Assembly (NCBI RefSeq): GCF_000184345.1
Contig: NC_017583.1
Location: forward strand, 248,001-312,000
DNA from: Spirochaeta thermophila DSM 6578
GTDB taxonomy: Bacteria; Spirochaetota; Spirochaetia; Winmispirales; Winmispiraceae
DNA: 64,000 nucleotides
Direction of reading: 5' to 3'
The position numbers were made by a program, and so were the translations under genes. The notes under the pieces are model-generated. The model worked only from the letters and a program-made list of their open reading frames with translations. It searched no databases and was not told the origin of the DNA. Positions 44,070-51,793 of the stretch are shown piece by piece; the stretch's first letter is position 1, and every line of letters starts with the position of its first letter.

Positions 44070-45110
44070 TTATGCATCCTCGGGAAGGGAGGGGCTCCCG
44101 GCCTTCTTCCTCCCCCGCTTTTTCCTCGGTGAGGACGTGGGCCTCTTCGCGATGTATTCCTCTATGGTGTTCATCGGAGGACGTTCTTCTTCCTGGATCC
44201 GATATTCCACCAGCTCGAATTGGTCTTCCTTCACCTGGAACTGCCTCAGTATGGTGGAGAACTCGGTGTTGGGGGTGAGGAGTTCGTAGGCTTCCATGCG
44301 TCGCAGGAAGGTCTGGAGTATGCCGAAGGCCATCTTCCCCAGCGCCCTGGTCTCCTGGTTGCGATGGACCCGCTGGTCGAGGTCGGTTTGTCCAAAGACC
44401 TCAAGGCCGTAGATCCGATAGACGTCGATGAGGTGGGCGGTCTCAACTCCGTAGCCGATGGGGAAGGGTATCTGTTCCAACACCTCGCGGCGCACTGCAT
44501 ATTCACCCGATAGGGGCTGGATGATGGCGGTGAGTTCTGGAAAGAAGAGCGAGAAAAGGGGGCGCACCAGTATCTCGGTGACCCGCCCGCCGCCGGTGGG
44601 ACGTATACCCTGGGAAAAGGCGAGGGGCCTGTCGTAGAAGGCCTTGATGTACTTGAGGGAAGGGTTGTAGATGAGTGGTCCCACCAGGCCGTAGACGAAG
44701 CGGGGATGGATGTTCTTTATGTCGGCATCGATGTATACGATGATATCACCCTTGAGCTGATAGATCGCCTTCCACAGGTTCTCTCCCTTGCCCTTCCGCT
44801 CCCCCAGGTGGGGGAGGATCTCGGAGGAAAGGTACACGTCCGCTCCGAAGGAGGCGGCGATCTCCCTCGTCCTGTCCGTGGAGCCCGAATCGATGACGGC
44901 GATCTCGTCGAGAAGGGGGTAACGGTGCATGAGTTCCGACTTGAAGATCACCACCTCCTTCCCGATGGTCTTCTCCTCGTTGAGGGTGGGGATGCAGAGC
45001 GAGATGGAAAGACCTTGGCGCTCCTTCTCCTGTACGAGGGCCGCGAGATCGGCGAACCGGGAGTGGTGGAACGTATGTTCCCTGATCCATGCGTTAAGGT
45101 TGAGCTTCAT
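44070..45110 (-). CDS. gpgS: glucosyl-3-phosphoglycerate synthase (GT81)
   Basis: A 346-residue glycosyltransferase of the GpgS family. Motifs seen are SISLCIPTLNEEKTIGKEV, EIAVIDSGSTDRT, DIIVYIDADIKNIHP (DxD motif), PTGGGRVTEILVRPL and IIQPLSGEYAVRREVL, with GIETAHLIDV-like GYGVETAHLID. GpgS joins a nucleotide-glucose to 3-phosphoglycerate, the first step to glucosylglycerate, a compatible solute. The matching phosphatase is not in this window. The C-terminal tail is lysine/arginine rich (PRKKRGRKK). ATG 45110 is chosen over GTG 45113. It overlaps the upstream M20-like gene by 17 bases. Confidence 0.88.
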   Translation of the reverse strand: MKLNLNAWIREHTFHHSRFADLAALVQEKERQGLSISLCIPTLNEEKTIGKEVVIFKSELMHRYPLLDEIAVIDSGSTDRTREIAASFGADVYLSSEILPHLGERKGKGENLWKAIYQLKGDIIVYIDADIKNIHPRFVYGLVGPLIYNPSLKYIKAFYDRPLAFSQGIRPTGGGRVTEILVRPLFSLFFPELTAIIQPLSGEYAVRREVLEQIPFPIGYGVETAHLIDVYRIYGLEVFGQTDLDQRVHRNQETRALGKMAFGILQTFLRRMEAYELLTPNTEFSTILRQFQVKEDQFELVEYRIQEEERPPMNTIEEYIAKRPTSSPRKKRGRKKAGSPSLPEDA

Positions 45111-46269
45111 CACAGTACCCCCTGTCGATGGCGAGAATGAGCGCGATGAGCTGGGCGATGCCCTGCGTGATGGGTTCTATCTCGATGGTCTCGTTGACCT
45201 CGTTGAGGTTCTCCCCGTGTGTGAGGCCTATGGTGACCGCGGGTATCTTGTGGTCGATGAAGGCCGACAGCTCGGAGGTGCTCGGCGAAATGCGGGGGAT
45301 GGTCCCCAGGCTCTCCAGGATGGTCCGGGCGTTCTCGGCGAGAGGATGGGAAAAACGGAGGCCCCCGGGCCTCCTTCGGGCGTACTCCCTGAATTCCACC
45401 TCGGTCCCTGTCTGGGAGGAGACCTCGGCCGCGATGTTCTGGATCTCCTCCTTGAGCCGTTCCACCATTTCATCGGATTCGCTGCGGATCTCGAGTCGGA
45501 GCGTGGCCGTGGTGGGGATGACGTTGAATGATGAGCCCCCCTCTATGGATCCGAAGATGATGCTCGTGCGCGGCCTCCTCGGGATGGGGATCTCCAGGAT
45601 CCGATTGATCACCTCGTTGATGTTGACGATGGCTCCCCCCGCCCCGAACCTGCTCCAGTCGTATTCTTCCGGCACCCTGTTTGCGATCTCCCCCCGCAGC
45701 ATGCCGATGGACGAGTAACTGAGTCTCCCCAGTCGTACTCCCTCGATACAGATGCCCGCGTGAATGGGATAGTTGGTGTGATCGAGGAAAAAGCGCATCC
45801 CTGCGATGTTCCCTTTGCCCAGGCTCTTCACGGATCCCATGAGGATGAGGTTCGAGGAGAGCTGGAACCCGAGATGCTCGAGGTACACGGGAAGGGTCGC
45901 GAGGGCGGCCACCCCGAGCCCGTTGTCCCCCACACCGGGGCCGGTGACCGTTCCGGGGAGGACGTTGATGGTGTGATCCACCGATTCCGGGAAGGGGGTG
46001 TCCACGTGGGCCGTGATGAGGATGTTCCGGGTCCCTTCGGTTCCCGGAAGGATGGCGAGGGCGTTGCCTATCTCGTCGGTGGAACAGTTGATGAGGTTGT
46101 GCTCGCTCAACCTCCACAGGAGAAACTCGGTGCGCTTCTCCTCTTGAAAGGTGGGAGCCGGTATTTCGCTTATCATGATGAGGTTCGAGAGGAGGATCTC
46201 GTTCGCTACACGGGTCTTCTCCTGGATGAGTGGTAGAAGTTCCAGGATTTCCTTCATTCCGGGATGCAT
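45094..46269 (-). CDS. M20-family peptidase-like protein, catalytic glutamate motif missing
   Basis: A 391-residue zinc-peptidase-like protein. Metal-ligand motifs ILITAHVDTPFP, GPGVGDNGLGVAA, GICIEGVRLG and GLTHGENLNEVNE are present. The usual EE pair, with the general base, is replaced: the segment reads LMGSVKSLGKGNIAG. Peptidase activity is therefore doubtful. It may act on a non-peptide amide or have lost catalysis. AAAGGA lies nine bases before ATG 46269. It is co-transcribed with gpgS (17-base overlap), so a link with glucosylglycerate metabolism is possible. Confidence 0.75.
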   Translation of the reverse strand: MHPGMKEILELLPLIQEKTRVANEILLSNLIMISEIPAPTFQEEKRTEFLLWRLSEHNLINCSTDEIGNALAILPGTEGTRNILITAHVDTPFPESVDHTINVLPGTVTGPGVGDNGLGVAALATLPVYLEHLGFQLSSNLILMGSVKSLGKGNIAGMRFFLDHTNYPIHAGICIEGVRLGRLSYSSIGMLRGEIANRVPEEYDWSRFGAGGAIVNINEVINRILEIPIPRRPRTSIIFGSIEGGSSFNVIPTTATLRLEIRSESDEMVERLKEEIQNIAAEVSSQTGTEVEFREYARRRPGGLRFSHPLAENARTILESLGTIPRISPSTSELSAFIDHKIPAVTIGLTHGENLNEVNETIEIEPITQGIAQLIALILAIDRGYCDEAQP

Positions 46270-46397
46270 GTTTTTTCCTTTCAAGAAAGGGAAGTGTACG
46301 GATGCATGACAATAGTGTAAAATACTCCTCTCCCTTGTGCAACGGGGGATGGGGGGATATGATCTACGGAGCCCGAAAACAATCAAGGAGGCGATCG

Positions 46398-47429
46398 ATG
46401 CAGGTGGACAAGAAGACCTTCGGAACCACGCGCGACGGAAGGGAGGTGTATGCCTATACCCTCGACACCGGAAAAGGGTTCTCGTGTACGGTGATCAGTT
46501 ACGGCGCCACCCTGCTCTCGTTCAGGATGCCCGATCGGGAGGGGCGGGTGGGGGAGATCACCTGCGGTTTCGACTCGCTCTCCGACTACGAGGAGAGGAA
46601 CCCCTATTTCGGGAGCACCATAGGGCGGTTCGCGAATCGGATCGGAGGGGCGCGTTTCGTCCTGGATGGAGTGGAGTACCGGCTGGTGGCCAACGAGGGA
46701 GCCAATCAGCTTCACGGCGGGCCGGGCGGGTTCCATGCCGTGGTCTGGGAGTCCGAGGCCTTTTCGCGGGAGGATGCCGCGACCGTGGTCTTCTCGTACC
46801 GGAGCCCGGATGGCGATCAGGGGTTCCCGGGGAACCTCGAGGTCACGGCATCCTACACCCTCACCGAAGAGGGACACCTCATCCTGGAGTACGCCGCAGA
46901 GACGGACAGACCCACGCCCGTGAACCTCACCAACCACGCGTACTGGAACCTCTCAGGGCCGGGCTCGGGTCTGGTGCTCGACCATCTGCTCACGCTCCGC
47001 GCTTCATTCTACCTCGAGGTGGACGACGGCCTCATCCCCACGGGGCGGATGATCCCCGTGGAGGGTACGCCCTTCGACTTCAGGAAGGAGAAGCCGATAG
47101 GAAGGGATTTCGATGAAGTGAAGGGGGGATACGACCACTGTTTCGTGGTGGATGGTGAGGGGTTCCGCCAGGTGGCCGTGGTCCGCGACCCTTCGACGGG
47201 AAGGAGGATGGAGGTGTGGAGCACGAAGCCGGGGGTACAGTTCTACACGGGCAACCATCTCAACGACATCGAGATCGCAGGTGGGGTGAGCGTGCCCTCG
47301 TATGGGGCTTTCTGTCTGGAGACCCAGTACTTTCCCGATAGCCCAAACAAGCCCGTGTTCCCCCCGTGTATCCTGAGGCCGGATGAGACCTATCGTCACA
47401 GGACTGAGCTCAGGTTCTCGGTGGAGTGA
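46398..47429 (+). CDS. galM: aldose 1-epimerase
   Basis: A 343-residue GalM-type mutarotase. Catalytic and signature motifs are FGSTIGRFANRIGGARF, NQLHGGPGGFHAVVW (His), VNLTNHAYWNLSG (second His), DHCFVVDG and GVQFYTGNHL, with a C-terminal ETQYFPDSPN carrying the catalytic Glu. It interconverts alpha and beta anomers of aldoses in the cytoplasm. AAGGAGG precedes ATG 46398. It stands at the left edge of the amino-sugar locus and ends in its own terminator. Confidence 0.92.
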   Translation: MQVDKKTFGTTRDGREVYAYTLDTGKGFSCTVISYGATLLSFRMPDREGRVGEITCGFDSLSDYEERNPYFGSTIGRFANRIGGARFVLDGVEYRLVANEGANQLHGGPGGFHAVVWESEAFSREDAATVVFSYRSPDGDQGFPGNLEVTASYTLTEEGHLILEYAAETDRPTPVNLTNHAYWNLSGPGSGLVLDHLLTLRASFYLEVDDGLIPTGRMIPVEGTPFDFRKEKPIGRDFDEVKGGYDHCFVVDGEGFRQVAVVRDPSTGRRMEVWSTKPGVQFYTGNHLNDIEIAGGVSVPSYGAFCLETQYFPDSPNKPVFPPCILRPDETYRHRTELRFSVE

Positions 47430-47449
47430 TCGTACGGTGGTGCGCTCGA

Positions 47450-47473
47450 GGGGCCGGGATCCCGGCCCCTTTT
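47450..47473 (+). terminator. intrinsic terminator of galM
   Basis: GGGGCCGGGATCCCGGCCCC (47450-47469) is a perfect 20-base palindrome, followed by TTTTCTT. Confidence 0.75.
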
Positions 47474-47544
47474 CTTGTGTCCGTAAAGGGGGCGGAGGCG
47501 CGGGTTCAAGAAGAGGGTGATTTGGTTCATTAAAGAAATTATTC

Positions 47545-47564
47545 GTTTAATTTATTTTTTAAAC
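47545..47564. promoter_or_regulatory. AT-rich inverted repeat upstream of the PPi-PFK operon
   Basis: GTTTAA (47545-47550) and TTAAAC (47559-47564) are perfect arms separated by eight bases. This is the same spacer length as the mannosidase operator at 41371-41392. It lies about 35-50 bases before the predicted promoter. Confidence 0.4.
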
Positions 47565-47585
47565 TTTTTTGCTGGATAAAAATAT

Positions 47586-47626
47586 TTGACATAAATATTG
47601 ACTGTTTATGTTATATGCGTTAGTAT
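47586..47626 (+). promoter_or_regulatory. promoter region of the PPi-PFK operon
   Basis: Two -35-like hexamers occur in tandem, TTGACA (47586-47591) and TTGACT (47598-47603). The second has TAGTAT (47621-47626) at the ideal 17-base spacing. The leader to ATG 47660 carries GGGAGG. Confidence 0.5.
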
Positions 47627-47659
47627 CTCCATTGAAGACCACACGTGGGAGGATGGTTC

Positions 47660-48841
47660 ATGAAGGGAGCCGCACTCGTGGGACAGTCGGGCGGGCCGAC
47701 TTCGGTGATCAATGCGAGTCTCGCCGGCATCATCGAAGGGATACGGGAGAGATCCGGAGGCAGGATCTACGGCATGAGGTTCGGGATCGAGGGCTTCCTC
47801 GAGGGGGATCTCCTCGACCTCTCTTCCCTGCCGGATCAGGAGGTGGGGCTTCTCAAGGCCACGCCCGGCTCCGCCCTGGGGTCCACGAGAAGGAAGCTCA
47901 CCGACGAGGATCTGCCGCGGGTGAGGGAGCTCCTCGAAAAGTACGATATCCGTTACCTCTTCCTCATCGGTGGGAACGATACCATGGAGACCATCCACAG
48001 GGTCGAGGCCTACTGTCGGAGTACCGGATACGAGCTCTTCGGCGTAGGCGTGCCGAAGACCGTGGACAACGACCTCGTGGGCACCGATCACACGCCGGGG
48101 TATCCCTCCGCGGCGCGGTACGTCGTTCTCTCCGTGCTCCAGGGGGGGCGCCTTGCGGCCGACATGCAGCGTGTGGACAAGTTCGCCATCCATCAAACCG
48201 TAGGGCGGGATACGGGGTGGCTCGCAGCCGCGAGTGTGGTGGCGAAGCGGCGTCCTGACGAGGCGCCCCATCTCATCTGTGTTCCCGAGCGACCCCTCAC
48301 CCTGGATCGGTTTCTCGCAGACGTGGAGCGCACCATTGCATCGTTCGGGTACTGCTACATCGTGGTGGGTGAAGGGGTGGTGTGGGAGGACGGCACCCCG
48401 GTCTCGGCCTCGCAGGAAAAGGACAGCTTCTCCAACATAGAGTTCGGCGCGATGGGAGGAGCCAGTGCAGCGTTGACCCTCCATCGCATCCTCAAGGATC
48501 GGCTCGGTCTCAGGGGCGAGTTCCAGATTCCCGAGTCGCTCGCGATGTGTGCGAGTGATCGGGTCTCGGCGATCGACCGGGAAGAGGCCTATGCCTGTGG
48601 GCGTAGGGCTGTGGCGTATGCGAACGAAGGACGTTCGGGGATCATGGTGACCATAGAGAGGAGCTCTTCGAATCCGTACCGGTTCACGTTGGGGAGCATT
48701 CCCCTGGAGGAGGTGGCTCGTAAGACCAAGCCTATGCCCGATGAGTTCCTCACTCCGGAGGGTTATTTCGTGAGTGAGGCCTTTGAGGAGTACATCCGCC
48801 CGCTGGTGGGCGATATCGAACGCTTTGCCCGACTCTTTTAG
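47660..48841 (+). CDS. PPi-type phosphofructokinase
   Basis: A 393-residue PFK-family protein whose motifs match the clostridial PPi-dependent subgroup. They are ALVGQSGGPTSVINASLAG, ATPGSALGSTRRKL, LIGGNDTMETIHRV, GVPKTVDNDLVGTDHTPGYP (the Lys and second acidic position expected for PPi use) and FAIHQTVGRDTGWLAAAS. It should interconvert fructose 6-phosphate and fructose 1,6-bisphosphate using pyrophosphate. ATG 47660 has GGGAGG seven bases upstream. It is the first gene of a series with SIS, PIG-L and epimerase genes. This suggests it consumes fructose 6-phosphate made there, although an altered substrate cannot be excluded. Confidence 0.85.
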   Translation: MKGAALVGQSGGPTSVINASLAGIIEGIRERSGGRIYGMRFGIEGFLEGDLLDLSSLPDQEVGLLKATPGSALGSTRRKLTDEDLPRVRELLEKYDIRYLFLIGGNDTMETIHRVEAYCRSTGYELFGVGVPKTVDNDLVGTDHTPGYPSAARYVVLSVLQGGRLAADMQRVDKFAIHQTVGRDTGWLAAASVVAKRRPDEAPHLICVPERPLTLDRFLADVERTIASFGYCYIVVGEGVVWEDGTPVSASQEKDSFSNIEFGAMGGASAALTLHRILKDRLGLRGEFQIPESLAMCASDRVSAIDREEAYACGRRAVAYANEGRSGIMVTIERSSSNPYRFTLGSIPLEEVARKTKPMPDEFLTPEGYFVSEAFEEYIRPLVGDIERFARLF

Positions 48842-48859
48842 GAATGTGTGGAGGTGATG

Positions 48860-49870
48860 ATGAAACGCAGGCAGGAGTATATGCGGTTTTCTCTCGTAAA
48901 AGAGATGGCAGAGACCCCGGAGGTCATCAGGAGGTTTCCGGTGGACGAGGTGCGGGAGGAGTTCTCGTGGGTGGCGGAGAGGGAGCGCCTCCTCCTCACA
49001 GGCGAGGGCTCTTCCCGGATCTTCCCCGCAGGGAATGTGAGGGCCTCGCTGCTTCGTGAGGGGAGCCCCGTGAGGGTGGAGGTGGAAGGGGCGATGCAGG
49101 CCCGGGAGTATGCCCTGGATGGGTGGGGGGTCTTTGTGGCTTCCAACTCGGGGAAGACGGCAGAAGGGGTGAGGCTCCTCGCTTCGCTCCGTGAGAAGGC
49201 GCAGGATGTGGTGGTGGGTGCGGTGGTGGGGAGGAAGGACTCCCCCATAGGGAAGGGAGCGGATGCGGTGTACGAGCTCCGGTGCGGCCCGGAAGAGGCG
49301 GTGGCGGCGACCAAGTCGGTGGTGGAGCAGGCCTTTTTCTACGATGTGATTCTGAGGGGCGAGAAGGCTGCCGCTCGAAGGGAGGAGCTCGCGGATCTCG
49401 TCGATGAGGTCTTCTGGATGGAGCTTCCTGAGGAACTGATCCGGCCTCTCGTGGGAGCCCCTGTGCTGTACTTCGGCGGTCGGAACAACGGGGTGGCGGA
49501 GGAGCTCACCCTCAAGACGAACGAGATTACCCGGAAGAAGTCGGACTACCTCGAGGGTACATACGCGGTCCATGGGATCGAAGAGGTGATGAGTCCCGAA
49601 GAGGTGGTGGTGCTCATCGACCCCTTTGAGGAGGAAGAGGAGAAGTTCGCCTCCGTGCTCGAGGAGGGGGTGGGTGTGAAGGTGCTCGCCATCGCGCACA
49701 GGGAGACCCGTTTTCCCACGATTCTGCTTCCCCGGGTGGAGCAAGGGTTCGCTCCCTATCTCCAGTTGGTGGCAGGGTGGAATCTCCTCGTGGAGGTGGG
49801 GGTGCGGTCGGGTATACATCTCGACAAGCCACAGAGAGCACGTAAAGTCGGAAACGAATTCGTGGGGTGA
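48860..49870 (+). CDS. SIS-domain sugar-phosphate isomerase/deaminase (GlmD/AgaS-like)
   Basis: A 336-residue double-SIS protein related to the isomerase half of glucosamine-6-phosphate synthase. The first SIS site has LLTGEGSSRIFPAG and VFVASNSGKTAEGVRLLAS. The second has LYFGGRNNGVAEELTLKTNE, then EGTYAVHGIEEVMSPEEVV. No glutaminase domain is present. Relatives act as glucosamine-6-phosphate deaminases (archaeal GlmD) or ketose/aldose isomerases. With a deacetylase gene four bases downstream, deamination of GlcN-6-P to fructose 6-phosphate is the most likely role. ATG 48860 has GGAGG five bases upstream. Confidence 0.82.
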   Translation: MKRRQEYMRFSLVKEMAETPEVIRRFPVDEVREEFSWVAERERLLLTGEGSSRIFPAGNVRASLLREGSPVRVEVEGAMQAREYALDGWGVFVASNSGKTAEGVRLLASLREKAQDVVVGAVVGRKDSPIGKGADAVYELRCGPEEAVAATKSVVEQAFFYDVILRGEKAAARREELADLVDEVFWMELPEELIRPLVGAPVLYFGGRNNGVAEELTLKTNEITRKKSDYLEGTYAVHGIEEVMSPEEVVVLIDPFEEEEEKFASVLEEGVGVKVLAIAHRETRFPTILLPRVEQGFAPYLQLVAGWNLLVEVGVRSGIHLDKPQRARKVGNEFVG

Positions 49871-49874
49871 GTGT

Positions 49875-50684
49875 ATGCAGGTAAAGATACGCGATGAACG
49901 CACGGGAGAAGTGATTACATACGAGCGGCTTGCCGAGGCCTTTCCTCGGTGGCAACCGCAGGAACGGTGGCTCTTCATATCTCCCCATGATGACGATGTG
50001 CTCATCGGCGGAGGTATTCTCCTTCAACGGGCACTGGAAGAGGGGGTGGATGTCCACGTCCTGGTGACCACGGACGGGGCGCAGGGGTACTGTGATCTCT
50101 CCCTCCGGGATTCTATTGTCGAAGTGCGGAGGGAGGAGACGACCCTCGCGTATCGAGCGATAGGGGTGCACCAGGTCCATCTCCTGGATTTTCCCGATGG
50201 GAGCCTTCATCTGTTCAAGGGAAGGCGGAGGGCTCAGGATGGTGATCCCGGGATGATCGAGGGGTACACGGGGCTTCAGAATGCTCTCACCTTTTTCTAT
50301 CGGAAGCTCCTCCCTTCGCGGGTGTTCCTCATGTCCCTCAACGACTATCACCCGGACCACAAGGTGGTCCACGAGGAGGCCATTATCTCCTTGTTCCATG
50401 CGCACAATCCCATATGGGCGGAGCTCGGCCCACCCACCGGTGGATTCCCTCGGGTCTATGAGCTCGCCGCATACGGTGATTTCGTGGCCCTTCCTTCGAT
50501 TCGCGTGGAGGGAACCGAGGAATTGAAGGAGCGAAAACTCCGGGCGCTCGATCTCTTCGTCTCCCAGAAGGAGATTATCGCCTCGCTGGTGTCCATCCTG
50601 AGGGAGCGTCCGGCGGTCGAGTATGTGAGGGAGTACGGTTTCAAGCTCTACGATCCTGCAGTGTATGAAGCGTTTTTCTCTTGA
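49875..50684 (+). CDS. PIG-L family N-acetylglucosaminyl deacetylase
   Basis: A 269-residue LmbE/PIG-L protein without signal peptide. The zinc site is visible in LFISPHDDDVLIGGG and SLNDYHPDHKVVHEE, and VLVTTDGAQGYCDLS follows the fold. Family members remove N-acetyl groups from GlcNAc-containing small molecules or disaccharides (for example archaeal diacetylchitobiose deacetylase). It is longer than minimal members because of an insertion around 110-140 (RRRAQDGDPGMIEGYTG). It lies between the SIS deaminase and an epimerase with which it overlaps by 20 bases. This arrangement points to deacetylation of an imported GlcNAc sugar. Confidence 0.87.
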   Translation: MQVKIRDERTGEVITYERLAEAFPRWQPQERWLFISPHDDDVLIGGGILLQRALEEGVDVHVLVTTDGAQGYCDLSLRDSIVEVRREETTLAYRAIGVHQVHLLDFPDGSLHLFKGRRRAQDGDPGMIEGYTGLQNALTFFYRKLLPSRVFLMSLNDYHPDHKVVHEEAIISLFHAHNPIWAELGPPTGGFPRVYELAAYGDFVALPSIRVEGTEELKERKLRALDLFVSQKEIIASLVSILRERPAVEYVREYGFKLYDPAVYEAFFS

Positions 50685-51594
50685 CTGCGGTGTGGAGGTG
50701 GTGAGGCTGGAGGGTGAGCGTTGCGCAGTGGAGGTGATTCCCGGGTTGGGGGGTATGGTGAGGCAGATGTGGTGGGTCTTCGAGGGGGAGGCCCACCGGC
50801 TCCTCGTGGAGGATGCGGCTGAGGAGCTCCTCGCGAACCCCTGGTTTCGGGGGCGGCTTCTCTTTCCGTTCAATGATCGTATTCCGGGTGGTGTGTATCG
50901 CTTCGAGGGGAGGGAATACGCATTTCCGTGCACCGAAGGAGATGATGCGCTTCACGGTTTCCTCTGGCAGAGAGCCATGAGGGTGAGGGGGAGTGGGGAG
51001 ACGGGAGATGGGGAATGGCTGGAGTGCGAGTACGTCACCGATGGGTCGGACAGGGGATACCCGTTCGAGGTGGGGCTCCGTGTGAGGTACGAGGTGGGGG
51101 GAGGCGGGCTCTCTCTGCGTGCCCACGTGTGGAACGCGGGAGGTGTCGCGGCGCCCGTGAGCATGGGGTGGCACCCCTATGTCTCTCCAGAGGCCGGGAT
51201 GCAGGTGGACGATCTGGTGCTCCGGATTCCTGCAGAGGCCGTGCTCGAGGTGGACGAACGGCTTCTCCCTACGGGGAGGATACTTCCGGTCGATGGGACG
51301 CGGTGGGATTTCAGGGCGGGGCGAAGGTTGGGCTCGACCCCCTGCGACATGGGCTTCTTTCTTTCCGGGAAGGAGAGGATGATCGCGGTTTCCGCGGACA
51401 GGTATCGCCTCATCATGCGCCTCGGGGGGATCTTCTCCTATGTCCAGGTCTTCGTGCCGCCTCAGAGGGATGGGGTTGCGGTGGAACCGGTGGCGTCGCT
51501 CACGGACGGCTTCAATCGTCCGGAGTGGGGCGCGCCCGTCCTCAAGCCGGGGGAGCACAGGTGGGGAGAGGTGCTGATAAGGGCGGAGAGGTGA
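50665..51594 (+). CDS. aldose 1-epimerase family protein (second, divergent)
   Basis: A 309-residue mutarotase-fold protein, distinct from galM at 46398. Motifs are GRLLFPFNDRIPGGVYRFEG, DDALHGFLWQRAMRV (His), APVSMGWHPYVSPEAG (His), and a C-terminal VAVEPVASLTDGFNRPEWG carrying the likely catalytic Glu. Related proteins epimerise aldoses or hexose 6-phosphates. Here a glucosamine-type substrate is inferred from position. It overlaps the PIG-L gene by 20 bases and closes the PFK-SIS-PIG-L operon. Confidence 0.82.
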   Translation: MKRFSLDCGVEVVRLEGERCAVEVIPGLGGMVRQMWWVFEGEAHRLLVEDAAEELLANPWFRGRLLFPFNDRIPGGVYRFEGREYAFPCTEGDDALHGFLWQRAMRVRGSGETGDGEWLECEYVTDGSDRGYPFEVGLRVRYEVGGGGLSLRAHVWNAGGVAAPVSMGWHPYVSPEAGMQVDDLVLRIPAEAVLEVDERLLPTGRILPVDGTRWDFRAGRRLGSTPCDMGFFLSGKERMIAVSADRYRLIMRLGGIFSYVQVFVPPQRDGVAVEPVASLTDGFNRPEWGAPVLKPGEHRWGEVLIRAER

Positions 51595-51707
51595 AAGTTT
51601 GATTTATAAACCAATGTCAAATAATTCATTTTATAAACTAATTAATCGTTTTTCTTTTATTTGTAATCAAAAGATAAAAAATAAATTAACAAGTTAAAAA
51701 GTTTTTA
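51595..51707. promoter_or_regulatory. AT-rich control region with repeated palindromes
   Basis: A very AT-rich tract in a GC-rich window. The palindrome TTTATAAA occurs twice in identical TTTATAAAC context (51603-51611 and 51630-51638). TTAACAAGTTAA (about 51685-51696), with arms TTAAC/GTTAA, lies just before the -35 of the transporter promoter. These are candidate binding sites for a sugar-responsive regulator. Confidence 0.45.
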
Positions 51708-51736
51708 TTGACAGCGGCATGGACCCGTTGTACAAT
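51708..51736 (+). promoter_or_regulatory. near-consensus promoter of the sugar ABC transporter operon
   Basis: TTGACA (51708-51713), 17 bases, TACAAT (51731-51736). This is the best sigma-70-like promoter in the window. The leader is about 50 bases, ending in GAGGAGG before ATG 51794. Confidence 0.8.
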
Positions 51737-51793
51737 ACTCGAGGATCCCCGTTGGGGAGAATGACCTTTCGTGTAATGAGTGAGGAGGATGTG

